A DNA stretch of 64,000 nt from Haliclona indistincta (GCA_964017065.1 OZ024786.1:10297047-10361046); one strand, 5' to 3'; positions 51,958-64,000 are shown, numbered from the stretch's first letter. Notes: generated by a model from the letters alone, not told the origin. Numbers and translations are program-made.

Positions 51958-54900
51958 GACATGGGTGTAACTATAGGAGTAACATGGGTGTAACTATAGG
52001 AGTAACATGGGTGTAACTATAGGAGTAACATGGGTGTAACTATAGGAGTAACATGGGTGTAACTATAGGAGTAACATGGGTGTAACTATAGGAGTAACAT
52101 GGGTGTAACTATAGGAGTAACATGGGTGTAACTATAGGCATAACATGGGTGTAACTATAGGAGTAACATGGGTGTAACTATAGGAGTAACTTGGGTGTAA
52201 CTATAGGCATAACATGGGTGTAACTATAGGAGTAACATGGGTGTAACCATAGGGTGTAACTATAGGAGTAACATGGGTGTAACTATAGGAGTAACTTGGG
52301 TGTAACTATAGGCATAACATGGGTGTAACTATAGGAGTAACATGGGTGTAACTATAGGAGTAACTTGGGTGTAACTATAGGCATAACATGGGTGTAACTA
52401 TAGGAGTAACATGGGTGTAACCATAGGGTGTAACTATAGGAGTAACATGGGTGTAACTATAGGAGTAACTTGGGTGTAACTATAGGCATAACATGGGTGT
52501 AACTATAGGAGTAACTATAGGAGTAACATGGGTGTAACTATAGGAGTAACATGGGCGTAACTATAGGAGTAACATGGGCGTAACTATAGGAGTAACATGG
52601 GTGTAACTATAGGAGTAACATGGGTGTAACTATAGGAGTAACATGGGTGTAACTATAGGAGTAACATGGGTGTAACTATAGGAGTAACATGGGCGTAACT
52701 ATAGGAGTAACATGGGCGTAACTATAGGAGTAACATGGGCGTAACTATAGGAGTAACATGGGCGTAACTATAGGAGTAACATGGGCGTAACTATAGGCAT
52801 AACATGGATGTAACTATAGGCATAACATGGGTGTAACTATAGGAGTAACATGGGCGTAACTATAGGCATAACATGGGTGTAACTATAGGCATAACATGGG
52901 TGTAACTATAGGAGTAACATGGGTGTAACTATAGGAGTAACATGGGTGTAACTATAGGCATAACATGGATGTAACTATAGGAGTAACATGGGCGTAACTA
53001 TAGGAGTAACATGGGCGTAACTATAGGAGTAACATGGGTGTAACTATAGGAGTAACATGGGTGTAACTATAGGAGTAACATGGGCGTAACTATAGGAGTA
53101 ACATGGGCGTAACTATAGGAGTAACATGGGCGTAACTATAGGAGTAACATGGGTGTAACTATAGGCATAACATGGGTGTAACTATAGGAGTAACATGGGT
53201 GTAACTATAGGAGTAACATGGGCGTAACTATAGGAGTAACATGGGCGTAACTATAGGAGTAACTTGGGCGTAACTATAGGAGTAACATGGGCGTAACTAT
53301 AGGAGTAACATGGGCGTAACTATAGGAGTAACATGGGCGTAACTGTATGAGTAACATGGGCGTAACTATAGGAGTAACATGGGCGTAACTATAGGAGTAA
53401 CATGGGTGTAACTATAGGAGTAACATGGGCGTAACTATAGGAGTAACATGGGTGTAACTATAGGAGTAACATTGGTGTAACTATTGGAGTAACATGGGTG
53501 TAACTATAGGAGTAACATGGGTGTAACTATAGGAGTAACATGGGTGTAACTATAGGAGTAACATGGGCGTAACTATAGGAGTAACATGGGTGTAACTATA
53601 GGCATAACATGGGTGTAACTATAGGAGTAACATGGGTGTAACTATAGGCATAACATGGGTGTAACTATAGGAGTAACATGGGTGTAACTATAGGAGTAAC
53701 ATGGGCGTAACTATAGGAGTAACATGGGCGTAACTATAGGAGTAACATGGGCGTAACTATAGGAGTAACATGGGTGTAACTATAGGAGTAACATGGGTGT
53801 AACTATAGGCATAACATGGGTGTAACTATAGGAGTAACATGGGTGTAACTATAGGAGTAACATGGGTGTAACTATAGGCATAACATGGATGTAACTATAG
53901 GAGTAACATGGGTGTAACTATAGGAGTAACTTGGGTGTAACTATAGGCATAACATGGGTGTAACTATAGGAGTAACATGGGTGTAACCATAGGGTGTAAC
54001 TATAGGAGTAACATGGGTGTAACTATAGGAGTAACTTGGGTGTAACTATAGGCATAACATGGGTGTAACTATAGGAGTAACATGGGTGTAACCATAGGGT
54101 GTAACTATAGGAGTAACATGGGTGTAACTATAGGAGTAACATGGGTGTAACTATAGGAGTAACATGGGCGTAACTATAGGAGTAACATGGGTGTAACTAT
54201 AGGAGTAACATGGGTGTAACTATAGGAGTAACATGGGTGTAACTATAGGAGTAACATGGGTGTAACTATAGGAATAACATGGGTGTAACTATATGAGTAA
54301 CATGGGCGTAACTATAGGAGTAACATGGGCGTAAATATAGGAGTAACATGGGCGCAACTATATGAGTAACATGGGCGTAACTATAGGAGTAACATGGGCG
54401 TAACTATAGGCATAACATGGATGTAACTATAGGCATAACATGGGTGTAACTATAGGAGTAACATGGGCGTAACTATAGGCATAACATGGGTGTAACTATA
54501 GGAGTAACATGGGTGTAACTATAGGAGTAACATGGGTGTAACTATAGGCATAACATGGATGTAACTATAGGAGTAACATGGGTGTAACTATAGGAGTAAC
54601 ATGGGCGTAACTATAGGCATAACATGGGTGTAACTATAGGCATAACATGGGTGTAACTATAGGAGTAACATGGGTGTAACTATAGGAGTAACATGGGTGT
54701 AACTATAGGAGTAACATGGGTGTAACTATAGGAGTAACATGGGCGTAACTATAGGAGTAACATGGGTGTAACTATAGGCATAACATGGGTGTAACTATAG
54801 GAGTAACATGGGTGTAACTATAGGCATAACATGGGTGTAACTATAGGAGTAACATGGGTGTAACTATAGGAGTAACATGGGCGTAACTATAGGAGTAACA

Positions 54901-55632
54901 TGGGCGTAACTATAGGAGTAACATGGGCGTAACTATAGGAGTAACATGGGCGTAACTATAGGAGTAACATGGGCGTAACTATACAGTGTTCCACACGAAG
55001 AGAGTAGAAAAATAGTTTTTGCACATTTTGCTTCATATCTCAGTAACTAATGATCCTACTGGCATGTTGCATGTATCAGAATGATCCTCTATCCTTACTG
55101 AACACCCTGATTCATATGGCTTCAAGTCACGTGACATGGGCGTAACTATAGGAGTAACATGGGTGTAACTGTATGAGTAACATGGGTGTAACTATAGGAG
55201 TAACATGGGCGTAACTATAGGAGTAACATGGGTGTAACTATAGGAGTAACATTGGTGTAACTATTGGAGTAACATGGGTGTAACTATAGGAGTAACATGG
55301 GTGTAACTATAGGAGTAACATGGGTGTAACTATAGGAGTAACATGGGTGTAACTATAGGCATAACATGCGTGTAACTATAGGAGTAACATGGGTGTAACT
55401 ATAGGAGTAACATGGGTGTAACTATAGGAGTAACATGGGCGTAACTAAAGGAGTAACATGGGTGTAACTATAGGAGTAACATGGGTGTAACTAAAGGAGT
55501 AACATGGGTGTAACTAAAGGAGTAACATGGGTGTAACTATAGGAGTAACATGGGTGTAACTAAAGGAGTAACATGGGTGTAACTATAGGAGTAACATGGG
55601 CGTAACTATAGGAGTAACATGGGTGTAACTGC
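51958..55632. repeat. 23-bp minisatellite, roughly 150 copies
   Basis: The unit ATGGGTGTAACTATAGGAGTAAC repeats with period 23 over 3.7 kb. It has three recurrent variable sites: gggTgt or gggCgt, gAGtaac or gCAtaac, and Atggg or Ttggg. A short 13-base partial unit (gtgtaaccatagg) recurs at several places with the same neighbours, showing higher-order duplication of blocks. The period is not a multiple of three and no long ORF spans it. A unique 150-bp segment interrupts it at about 54984-55135. Confidence 0.97.
54984..55135. other. Non-repeat island inside the 23-bp minisatellite
   Basis: It begins acagtgttccacacgaagag and ends cttcaagtcacgtgac, with satellite units directly on both sides. 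There is no inverted repeat and no clear target duplication. The origin is unknown. Confidence 0.7.
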
Positions 55633-56323
55633 TCATTATTAATAATACAGCAATGATTGCACCAAAAGCATCTATAGGACACCCTGAGAGCACTTGTTTA
55701 AATAGTAAATAAAATTGTGAGGCTGGCGTTAACATTGACATTAACAGGCTGGCATTAACATTGAAGGGGGTGCAGCTCCCCCATGGTGTCTATGAAATAT
55801 ACATGAAAGTGTTTAGTAAAAGATTTATACACAGGTGCTATAATTATTACGGGTCTACGCACGCACCGTTCTCACCACAGTCAAGATTGAAACAAAAATA
55901 TTAGCACACTCACCACAATTACTGACAATCGAACTAATGCCGCAAATCATCTTGTCAAGAGTGGACCGCCTAGTTCAAATTAATATTAAATTAGGATAAA
56001 GTATCACTACGAGTTTACCTTACCGAATAAACTTGCGTGGATACCCTCAGGTTGCTTAAACTTAAAGCTACAATGACTAGCTGGCTAGCTGATCAGCTGA
56101 GACTGTGCGCTCATATCACATCCCCGTCCGCCATTTATAATACACGCTCTAGCTTGCCACATGGTGCACTTGACGCATGCGCAAGAGCAATCGCGCATAC
56201 GTCACGCACATGCACACTAACTGCACTAGTACTGTACTCGACTCGCGCGCGAATATAAAAAGCTATCTTTCTTAATACTAGCGTACAGTAATTGTGTCGT
56301 CTTTGTATTTTGGTCGCATCGGC
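55633..56323. promoter_or_regulatory. Gene-free region upstream of gene E, probable promoter
   Basis: Unique AT-rich DNA with a short CpG-containing stretch (56100-56260) just ahead of gene E. A TATA-like aatataaaaagc is at 56251-56262. I assign the promoter by position and this motif only. The ORF at 56037-56258 is unsupported. Confidence 0.4.
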
Positions 56324-56328
56324 ATGAG

Positions 56329-56372
56329 GTTCACTTGCAATATTTGTCATGTTCACTTGCAATATTTGTCAT
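56329..56372 (+). repeat. 22-bp tandem duplication at the gene E start
   Basis: GTTCACTTGCAATATTTGTC-AT occurs twice in a row. The upstream ATG (56324-56326) begins the same finger (MRFTCNICH) but is now out of frame and stops after 16 codons. The second ATG (56349), created within the repeat, restores the main frame. I therefore chose 56349 as the start. Confidence 0.85.
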
Positions 56373-59279
56373 AGATTCGCTGCTTCGACCACGGAGGCTG
56401 TTTTACGACACGTTTATGCAGTCCACTCAGCAGATCCAGGATTTAGCTTGCAATGTGGAATCAACGGATGCTCCAGGTCCTTTACAGTCTTTAAAAGCTT
56501 TCGGCAACATGTTCGACGACGACACAAAGATTTCGCAGATAATAGTGATGATGATGAAGAAGAAGACGAGCGCGAAGACGAAAGAGATGACATGGAGATC
56601 GAGAATGGTGATAGCGGCATCCCCGAAGCGGAATCCGAGGCCAGCGCTGCAGAGGAACCCAGAATTGACCTGAAGCGAAATGCTGCGTTGTTTCTGCTGA
56701 AAATGAAGGAAATTAATCGTGTGTCGCAAACAGCGCTCGATGAGATTGTAGGTGATGTTACGGATCTCCTTGAAGTCAGGCTGTCGCAGCTCAAGGAAGA
56801 TTTATTGGCGGAGCTAGACCCAGAGGCAGCCGAGTCAATCACAACAAAGATTGACGAAATTGCTCAGCCATTTAAAGACTTAGAATCAAGGCATTTGCAG
56901 GAGAGTTACTTTCTGAAGGAACTAGATATGCTGGTAAAAAAAATCCTGTCTAATTTTGTGCTGGCCTCTAATGCATGCATAGGAACCTGTTGAAAGGAGG
57001 CTAGGTCAGAGCTTACACTGGAGGAAGGTCAAGGGAAAGAAGAGGCTAAAGTTAGACTGGGACTGTGCCTATGACATACCCCTTTTGCCATCACTGCGTG
57101 TTCTTCTTTCAAACGACGAGATTCTGCAAGAGGTATCATAGACTTACTTATTTTCACATCGCTCATAATTTATGTTCCTGTCACACAGATCCTGGATGGT
57201 CACTCAAGAACAGATGACTTCATGTGCGACTATTGTGATGGTGATGCATTTAAAGAGCATCCACTATTCTCACAAGATCCCAAAGCTCTTCAAATTCTGG
57301 TGTTTTACGATGACATGGAAGTTGTCAACCCACTGGGGTCATACACAAAGAAGCACAAACTAGGTGAGTAAAACGTACAAAACAAGATCAATGATAATAA
57401 TGGTTCTATTTCAGCTACATTCTACTACACACTCGCCAACATATCACCTGAGCATCGCTCATCATTAACAATGATTCAGCTGTTGGCGATAGTAAAGTCA
57501 GAAGATGTCGCTGAATATGGAATGGATGTGATTCTGAAACCGTTCATGGAGGATCTGGCCAAATTGGAAAGAGTGAGCATTTTGATAATGTACCTACACA
57601 TACTACATGTATTCTAATAGGATGAGGGTGTCAACTTTGACATCAAGGGGACAAGTTACAACTTTAGAGGGTCACTTGCACTAGTATCGGCTGACAATTT
57701 GGCAAGTCAACTAATCGGAGGCTACAAAGCACTAAACAGTGCCTTAAGGAAGTGCCGCCATTGCATGGCAGTTGCGTCTACCATGTCAACCAAGGTATGA
57801 ATTATTGTTTATCATTACTAATAATTAAAATAGATTCAATTTAGTTTTTAGCAACAGAGTTTGAGCCAAGAACGAGAGAAACACATGCAAGTCACTGCAT
57901 GTTGTTGAACTCATCCAGCTCACAAGATGTTGCCATCACCTATGGTTTAACTCATGACTCTATCCTGAACTCCTCTCGTTTCTTTCACGTGACAAACGGT
58001 CTCCCGCCAGACTGCATGCATGATATTCTAGAGGGCTGCTTGCAGTATGAGGTGAAAGAGTTGCTACGATCACTGGTAGATCGGAAGTTCGTCAAGTTAG
58101 AGGCTCTGAACCAAAGGATAGAACTCTTTCCGTATGCACAGTGTGACTCAGCCACCAAACCGAGTCCAATATCACTATCTACTTCTGATCACTCACTGAA
58201 GCAAAATGGTATCAATATCCTAATTTAAAAGTATGATTTTAACCATTAGTATCACCTTATAGCTTCACAGATGTGGTGTCTTGCTCGGTTACTACCTCTG
58301 ATGATCGGAGACAAAGTGCCAGAAGAGGATCCGAATTGGAAAAACTTTCTCCAACTCATGAAAATCACAGATTTAGTATTCGCTCCAAAATGCAGTAGGA
58401 GTACCGCTGTCTTTCTAGAGGGTCTGATAGATGACTACCTACAGACATTCAGAGAGCTGTACCCCGACTGCCCGACAACTCCTAAGCAGCATTACATGGT
58501 GCACATTCCAGAGTGGATACTAAAGTATGGATATTCCATGCACACATAGCAAATTATTACATATGATTGTACATTACAGATGTGGACCACTGACCAGATA
58601 CTGGTGCATGAGATTTGAAGCTAAGAACAGTCACTTCAAACATTTGGGTCACACAAACAAAAACTTCAAAAACATCTGCAAGTCTCTTGCCAGACGACAC
58701 CAGGCATGGAGTTGTTATAAGTTTGCTGGCTCAAGGATTCTAAAGAAATCTAATACTGGTCCAGGTACATGATACATTATTATTACCATACTATTATAGC
58801 TTATCTCATGCCATAGTGAAGAGTGGATTAGTAGCAGAATTTGAGTTTTCAGATCAGTTGTTGTCAAAGTTTGAGGATCTAAAAGAGGAAACAATTGTTC
58901 AAAGGTGAATGTGCATAATCAAATGTAAAGTGTAGAAATCATTATGATTGTCTATAGGACTTCGTGGGTTACCATTGGCGGAACAAAATACAAGCCAGGA
59001 GATGTTATAATAGCTGACTCTAGTGGTCTCCTACCAATCTTTGGAAAGATTGAACATATCTTGTTCATCCGCAATGAGTGGCAGTTTGTCTGTCAACTAC
59101 TCAACACAGACACGTACAACTCACACTATCATGCATATGAAGTTTCCTATCACTCTACACACACACCTATCATCATTTGTCAGCAGTCTTCGTTTGTAGA
59201 TTATCATGTTCTAGCTCTTTATCGCAATTCTTCTCTTACTTTTGTACCTTTAAAATATCATATTACAGAGTACAATTAA
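56349..59279 (+). CDS. Gene E: C2H2-finger transposase-like protein (10 exons, 820 aa)
   Basis: Exons 56349-56933, 56983-57132, 57189-57363, 57415-57572, 57621-57794, 57845-58208, 58263-58524, 58580-58764, 58817-58904 and 58958-59279. All have GT-AG borders and matching phases; the sum is 2463 nt, so 820 codons plus stop. Two C2H2 fingers lie at residues 4-65 (CNIC...HVYAVH; CGINGC...HVRRRH). An acidic stretch follows, then helices (LFLLKMKEINRVSQTALDEIV). The core has VVNPLGSYTKKHKLG, RGSLALVSADNLASQ, LRKCRHCMA, GLPPDCMHDILEG and PLTRYWCMRFEAKN. This is a protein family common in fish, cnidarians and sponges and linked to DNA transposons. The CMHD-EG block resembles the MH-E motif of CACTA/TNP2 transposases. 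The frame is fully intact. Gene F starts 192 bp downstream. Exon 10 is the least family-like part. Confidence 0.88.
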
Positions 59280-59471
59280 TTTTAATTCATTGTACCTTAC
59301 TGACAACTAAGATGAACTTACTTTGAAGTCGATACACCTCAGTGTCACAAGCGCGCGCATGTACACAGTTCTGTTGCAATTGATGCACACCACGTTTGGG
59401 CGGGGCTGCTCTAGTGCATGCTGCACGAAGTCGGTACAATACTGAGCACTTCCAGTACTAAGCACTGCGTC

Positions 59472-62400
59472 ATGGCGAAAACAGTACTGTTAACGTTTGG
59501 AGAGAGGAAAAAGCCATTAAAGATTCCAGTGGGATCAACAGACGAGATCGCCTTTGTTAAGTCAAGAGTGACTGCTATGTTCGGAGTCGGCGAAACGGTC
59601 AGTATTCTCACTGTTTACTGTGCTAGTGTAATCTATTTGCCGATTATATTTCTGCAGTCGGAGATTATAATTCAGCGCTATTCTGAAGACTGGAGTGAGT
59701 ATGTTGATGTAGAAGAAGGTGAAGGAATTGATGATAAAGAGAAGCTAAAGGTTTTAGTAGTGGAGAGACCAGCTAGAGAGGTGATAGACGAAGTGAGCTG
59801 AAGGTGTTGTGTTCATTATGATTAGAGATCATCTAGCTACCATTCATAATCTTCTACACACCATTTCATGTGGTTAAGCAAAATTATATACACTTTCTAG
59901 ATCATTCTTGATGAACTCCCGCAGACAGAGAACTTCCCGGAGGATTTGTGTCCAGGACCTTCACAGAATAATGTGAGCTATGTCCTCATTGACACAATGC
60001 TGTAATTAAATTATTTTTATTGAGCTATAATAATTATTATTACTATTAATGTACTTATTATTTTGTAGGAAATCATCAGTTGTGAGGTTCCAAACTATCA
60101 AGAAGATGTGAGTAATACTCAAACACTTATAATTGAAATTGACTGTGATACTTTGGACAGGCAATCCTCCCTCTACCTGATGAATCCTATCAGATGTCTG
60201 ATGCCAGTGATGAAGAAGCAGCATGTGGGCTTACTAATGGTAAGCAGCTTGCATGTTGACAAGTCTTGTTACTGATGTGCATGTTAGCATGGTCTGTTCA
60301 TTGGCACAGTCATACCTCCCTCAGCTTTATTCTTTGCAGCAGCCTATATGTTAGACACCTCCTTTTACCTGTGTTGTGACTTGCATGCCTGTTTCAACTA
60401 CAACCTCCCTCTATTTCAGAGAAGGTCAAAAGACCTCCCTATGTTTCGGAGGAGGTCAAAAGACCTCCCTCCTCTCTGTCATGTTCACCTGATACCCCAT
60501 GTTTTGTTGGAACCTCTACCTGCCCCTTGTTTCGGAGGAGGTCAAAAGACCTCCCTCTTCTCTGTCATGTTCTCTGTCATGTTCACCTGATACCCCATGT
60601 TTTGTTGGAACCTCTGCCTGCATGTAATGTGACCTGTCAGACCTCCCTACATGTTTTGCAACTAATATACCTGTTTGTGCAAAGTTTTTAAGATTTTAAA
60701 TTTCTGTTTCTCACCTATGTACTGGTAACTTTAAATTGACTGATGATGTAGTAACTGATGTACTTTAACTTTTCAGCACTGCCTGACACAGAGGAAGACA
60801 AAGATAACAAAGAGATGGGTAGGCCCAGACAAATAGAATAAATTAATGCATGTTTCATCATCTTAGTAGGGCTAGGGTCAGGTAGAAAGAGGCCTTACGA
60901 GCTGGTGGATATAAAGGCAGTCAAGAAGATTAAGGAAGAAGTAATCCTCCCTGACCCTTTCCCTCTGCCAGCCAATTATAGGGCTGATGTTGAAGTGGCC
61001 CTTAAAACGGGGCAAATTACCAGAGTTACCAGGGCTGCATTTGTCTCATCTGTGGCAGATGCCATGTTTGCCTTTAAAAGATACCCAAGTCGGGATGATT
61101 ATGTAATTGTTGCAAAACAAATGATCTCCAAATACCCATTTTTGGGTACAGGTAAACTGAACAACAAACATGTAAGTTAACTGCGTAAATTGTATAATAA
61201 TTATTATGTTAAAATGATTTATTATCCAAAAAGGAAGGACTAGTAGATAATCTAATTGATCGGTTTAAGGACAAGAGAAGGAATAGAAAACCAAAAGGAA
61301 CTAAAACTAGTAATAACAAAGAAATCTTTAAGTATAATTATAACTTGATTTTTGCATAGGTGACACTGCTCAACCAACAGGCAATGCGTCTAAGCCCTCA
61401 CCTAAGCCCTCTAAACACAAGTCTGCAAAGAAGACAGGTATATACATTCATGTTGTCTCTAACATAACAGTTGTAGATGCATCTTCTGATATGTAATTAT
61501 ATTCATGATTGTGTACAATAGAATGGCATGTCATTTTCATACAGACACACTCCCACCAATACCTGCTGGGGAAGATGATGTATCATTCAAGAGGCACTGT
61601 CGTGTCCTTGAAGCAGAATGGAGGAAGACAAAGAGAAGCATGATGGTCGTGAATGAGCTGATGAGCAGAACATTTGGATTTAGAAGAAGAGACATCCTGG
61701 AGATGGGCAGCAATGTCCAGGAATTGTTCGACAAATATCCATTCCTGCAAGACCCTGATCAGGTTTGTTAATTATTAACACTATACATCATGGTATCAGT
61801 AGTAATAATGCTACTAATCTTTTCAGCTATTGAAAGAGCTAAAGAGAATTAGTCCTGACATGGACGAAGGAGCTGAGAAATGGAAGAAAATAGAGAGCAA
61901 AATATTGCAACAGGCAATACTGGAGAGCAAGGAGGGAACGACATTCAGACACTATTATTCTCTTATACAATCCCAAGGTATAACAAATTTCAGCTGTATA
62001 TTATTAATAAAATATTTTTACTATAGCATTGGATGATACATTGATGGCACTGTCAGTACTGGTCTACTTACTGCCTGACAGTCGCAGCAAACCGGACCAC
62101 AACAAAGTCCTTAAATTTGTGGAGGTACTAACATAAAATGACTGCATACTAAACATTTCATTAATTCATTTTATAGGGATGTCGACCAATTACGGAAATA
62201 ACTGCCCAAGGACCAGACACACCTTACGTTGTGGTGATTAGAGAGGATACCTGCAGCGTTCAATCTTTCCTAATTGTCGACCGAATGGTAGTGTGTGAAG
62301 TAGAAGAGGTGGTAAAAATTCCCCTCTACCTACTGAGTGCATTCTATGCATTTGACATATGCTACCCATCAGGTTGCACAAATGTGTACTCATGCCTTGA

Positions 62401-62479
62401 GCATGTTTTCCTAAAGCGAGGGAAATTATCATCATCGGTCAAACTCTTTCTTGCCGCAATAGACTGCAAAGAGCAGTAG
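59472..62479 (+). CDS. Gene F: SAMD3-like transposon-partner protein (13 exons, 573 aa)
   Basis: Exons 59472-59597, 59658-59792, 59901-59972, 60069-60107, 60161-60239, 60777-60818, 60867-61171, 61234-61309, 61360-61437, 61545-61762, 61827-61977, 62027-62124 and 62177-62479. They sum to 1722 nt with matching phases. The N-terminus is a ubiquitin-like or PB1-like fold (TVLLTFGERKKPLKIPVG). An acidic linker follows, then LPANYRADVEVALKTG, FKRYPSRDDYVIVAKQMISK and YPFL. A basic Pro/Lys linker leads to a second YPFL-containing helical domain (DDVSFKRHCRVLEAEWRKTK). The C-terminal part (YVVVIREDTCSVQSFLIVD, YLLSAFYAFDICYPSG) closes the protein. Fish genes of this type are annotated 'sterile alpha motif domain-containing protein 3-like', although no SAM domain is evident here. 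Exon 8 has a weak acceptor. Confidence 0.82.
60405..60660. repeat. Tandem duplicates in gene F intron 5
   Basis: 'gaggaggtcaaaagacctccct' occurs three times (one diverged) and 'ctctgtcatgttcacctgat' twice, in units of about 100 bp. The core aggtcaaaagacct is palindromic. The ORF at 60348-60590 runs through it and is not supported, because it is intronic in the gene F model. Confidence 0.8.
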
Positions 62480-63541
62480 CACAGTGACTATTACTACTTA
62501 AATATTTTACATGTAATCATTCTGTCACCTTTTTGTTGTACTGTCTATTGTAAACTGGAGAAGACAGGAAACTGCAACTACATCGGCATGAAATAGTAAT
62601 GGAGTGATAGTAAACAGTAACCACTTTGCAGCTGTAGACGGATCATTCCGTTTCGACCTAATTGGGTCTCTTCAGTACAGCGTATCAGAGCAGGTACATG
62701 TTCACACATAATGAACCATTTCGATTGATCAATATTCTCATGTGCACATGCACACTGTCTCGAGTCGTGAGTGAATTATATTAGACACTTTATTACATCG
62801 AGCTACCAGATCAGAATCAGCACAAAGCATAGTGATAGCATAATTATGGTGATGGTGCTTAGTTAGCTGCCTGGTGCATGGACATGTTAACAACTATATA
62901 TAGCTCAGCTGATATAGCTATACCTCGATTGATCACTTTGCAATACCTCATTAAAGTACAACAGTATACCTCACTACACCCGAACTTAGAACATGCAATT
63001 GGGTGGGAATACACAATCGTGCAAAGTTTTAGGACACCGAATCTACATAGTAAAGCTATATATACCACGTGTACATGCATGATACGTATGCACCATCAGA
63101 CAATAAACATGCGCGCATTAGTAATCTACCTTTAAATGAGTTGCGATGTAAGCACTAGCACATAGGAAGGTCCAGCTTTCTCAACTTGGGTAGTGCTGCA
63201 CGCGAGGAGCCTAAGCTCGGCTCGGCTGGTGGGCGGGAAAAGTGCACCAATTGGAATCGTCTTCGAATGAACTGCATGAGCACTTCAACTTCCAGACATA
63301 GCTTCCATGAACCTTGAGACGGTATGTTGCGTAGTACTACTAGGTCTGATCATGAGCCTAGCCAAAACCTGCAGCTGTATGATCGAGAGCTAGATGAAGT
63401 AAATAACCCGCGGGTGGCCATGTGCTCCACAATGGGCAGTTGATCCATATCTGAGGTCTCAGGGTATGTTACACACATGATGAACCTTCAGTGTATGGTT
63501 GCACCATTTGTTAACTATTTCATTACATGTTAATTGTACAG
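62480..63541. other. Gene-free stretch after gene F
   Basis: 3' flank of gene F, then AT-rich DNA. A stretch at 63345-63400 (open as SDHEPSQNLQLYDRELDE, followed by GTAAAT) could be an exon, but its phase does not fit the exons below. No terminal inverted repeat of a CACTA element was found here. Confidence 0.4.
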
Positions 63542-63730
63542 AAGCTGAGACGCCGTCAACACTGACAGATCAGGATCACGAGCCTGAGTTTGATCTGCCG
63601 GAACAATCTGGTACATTTAATATTGACTTCATGTACACCCTTAAATATTTACAATACAGAGGCTGATGACGGTGGTGAGACAGTAAATGAATTCAACTTG
63701 GCTGGCTTGAGCTCGACCTATAGCTCATGA
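63542..63730 (+). CDS. Possible 3' exon pair of an unidentified gene
   Basis: Two exon-like pieces, 63542-63610 and 63660-63730, are joined by a 49-nt GT-AG intron with compatible phase 1. They encode AETPSTLTDQDHEPEFD, then LPEQS, and ADDGGETVNEFNLAGLSS, with stop TGA at 63728-63730. An AATAAA lies near 63940. The peptide is acidic and resembles nothing I know. The start is not visible, so this is a weak call. Confidence 0.35.
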
Positions 63731-64000
63731 TCGACTACTGTATATAGCTATGCCAGCGCGCCGGGACATGTTGTAAAGTTGTACAATGTTATTCCGCGCT
63801 TAGTACATGCATGCAGCTACTCACATGATGTGCTTTGTCAGTGATTGATCCCGGTTCGCAGTTCACCAGCAGCTGAGTACAAGATGAAGTTGTGCTCGAG
63901 CTCGGTCGATGCAGTATACGTATAAAGGCGTGCACCATAATAAAATAGGCTTTATTTAGAATGCAGTCCAGCTGGATCGATCATGTCGAGTCCCGCACTC

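Noticed and set aside
51958..55632. Possible CRISPR-like array
   Set aside because: Units are contiguous 23-bp tandem copies with no spacers, in a eukaryotic genome.
56414..56842. 142-codon Ser-rich antisense ORF
   Set aside because: It is the shadow of the acidic region of gene E exon 1.

Overview
The window reads as a piece of a metazoan, most probably demosponge, nuclear genome (an Amphimedon-like animal; this is inference). The reasons are split genes with very short GT-AG introns (about 49-75 nt), death-domain signalling genes of the kind expanded in sponges, many small inverted-repeat transposons, and a Ty1/copia and a tyrosine-recombinase retrotransposon. There are two assembly gaps (105-127 and 20394-20593). 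No tRNA, rRNA, CRISPR or bacterial-style operon was seen.

Layout. 130-6400 is a patchwork: an inverted, decayed duplicate of 39.0-41.0 kb, interrupted by a LINE tail, a near-perfect hairpin and a YR-retroelement-like insertion, plus an antisense leucine-rich-repeat pseudogene. 6405-15811 (minus) is a complete 10-exon gene (gene A, 666 aa by my splice model): death domain, Ser/Thr linker, helical plus alpha/beta core, then two SH2 domains. A young copia element (7496-11846, identical LTRs, 5-bp target duplication) sits antisense in one of its introns. 14.3-28.2 kb is almost all repeats: hairpin MITEs, a tandem array of roughly 500-700 bp units, a second tandem family, an element with inverted arms of about 0.8 kb, and a pogo-like element carrying a nested 590-bp MITE. 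28.2-33.7 kb is a decayed YR (DIRS/PAT-like) retrotransposon on the minus strand.

34.9-48.4 kb (plus) is a signalling-gene cluster. Gene D is a Roc-COR GTPase with two death domains. A leucine-rich-repeat terminal exon follows. Gene C is a death domain with Ser/Thr linkers and a short alternative end. Gene B is a paralogue of the core plus tandem-SH2 part of gene A and carries two frame-breaking differences. C and B together have the domain order of gene A, so they may be one locus with alternative 3' ends.

48.5-64.0 kb starts with a CACTG... terminus rich in CACACC/GGTGTG subterminal repeats. Next come two large minisatellites (about 135-bp units at 49.7-51.8 kb; 23-bp units at 52.0-55.6 kb). 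Then follow two intact multi-exon genes in tandem: gene E (10 exons, 820 aa, two C2H2 fingers plus a transposase-like core) and gene F (13 exons, 573 aa, of the type named SAMD3-like in fish). Together they look like a two-gene transposon or a co-inherited derivative of one. The last 1.5 kb holds only a possible 3' exon pair. All splice models come from reading frame, GT/AG signals and paralogue comparison; no transcript data were available.
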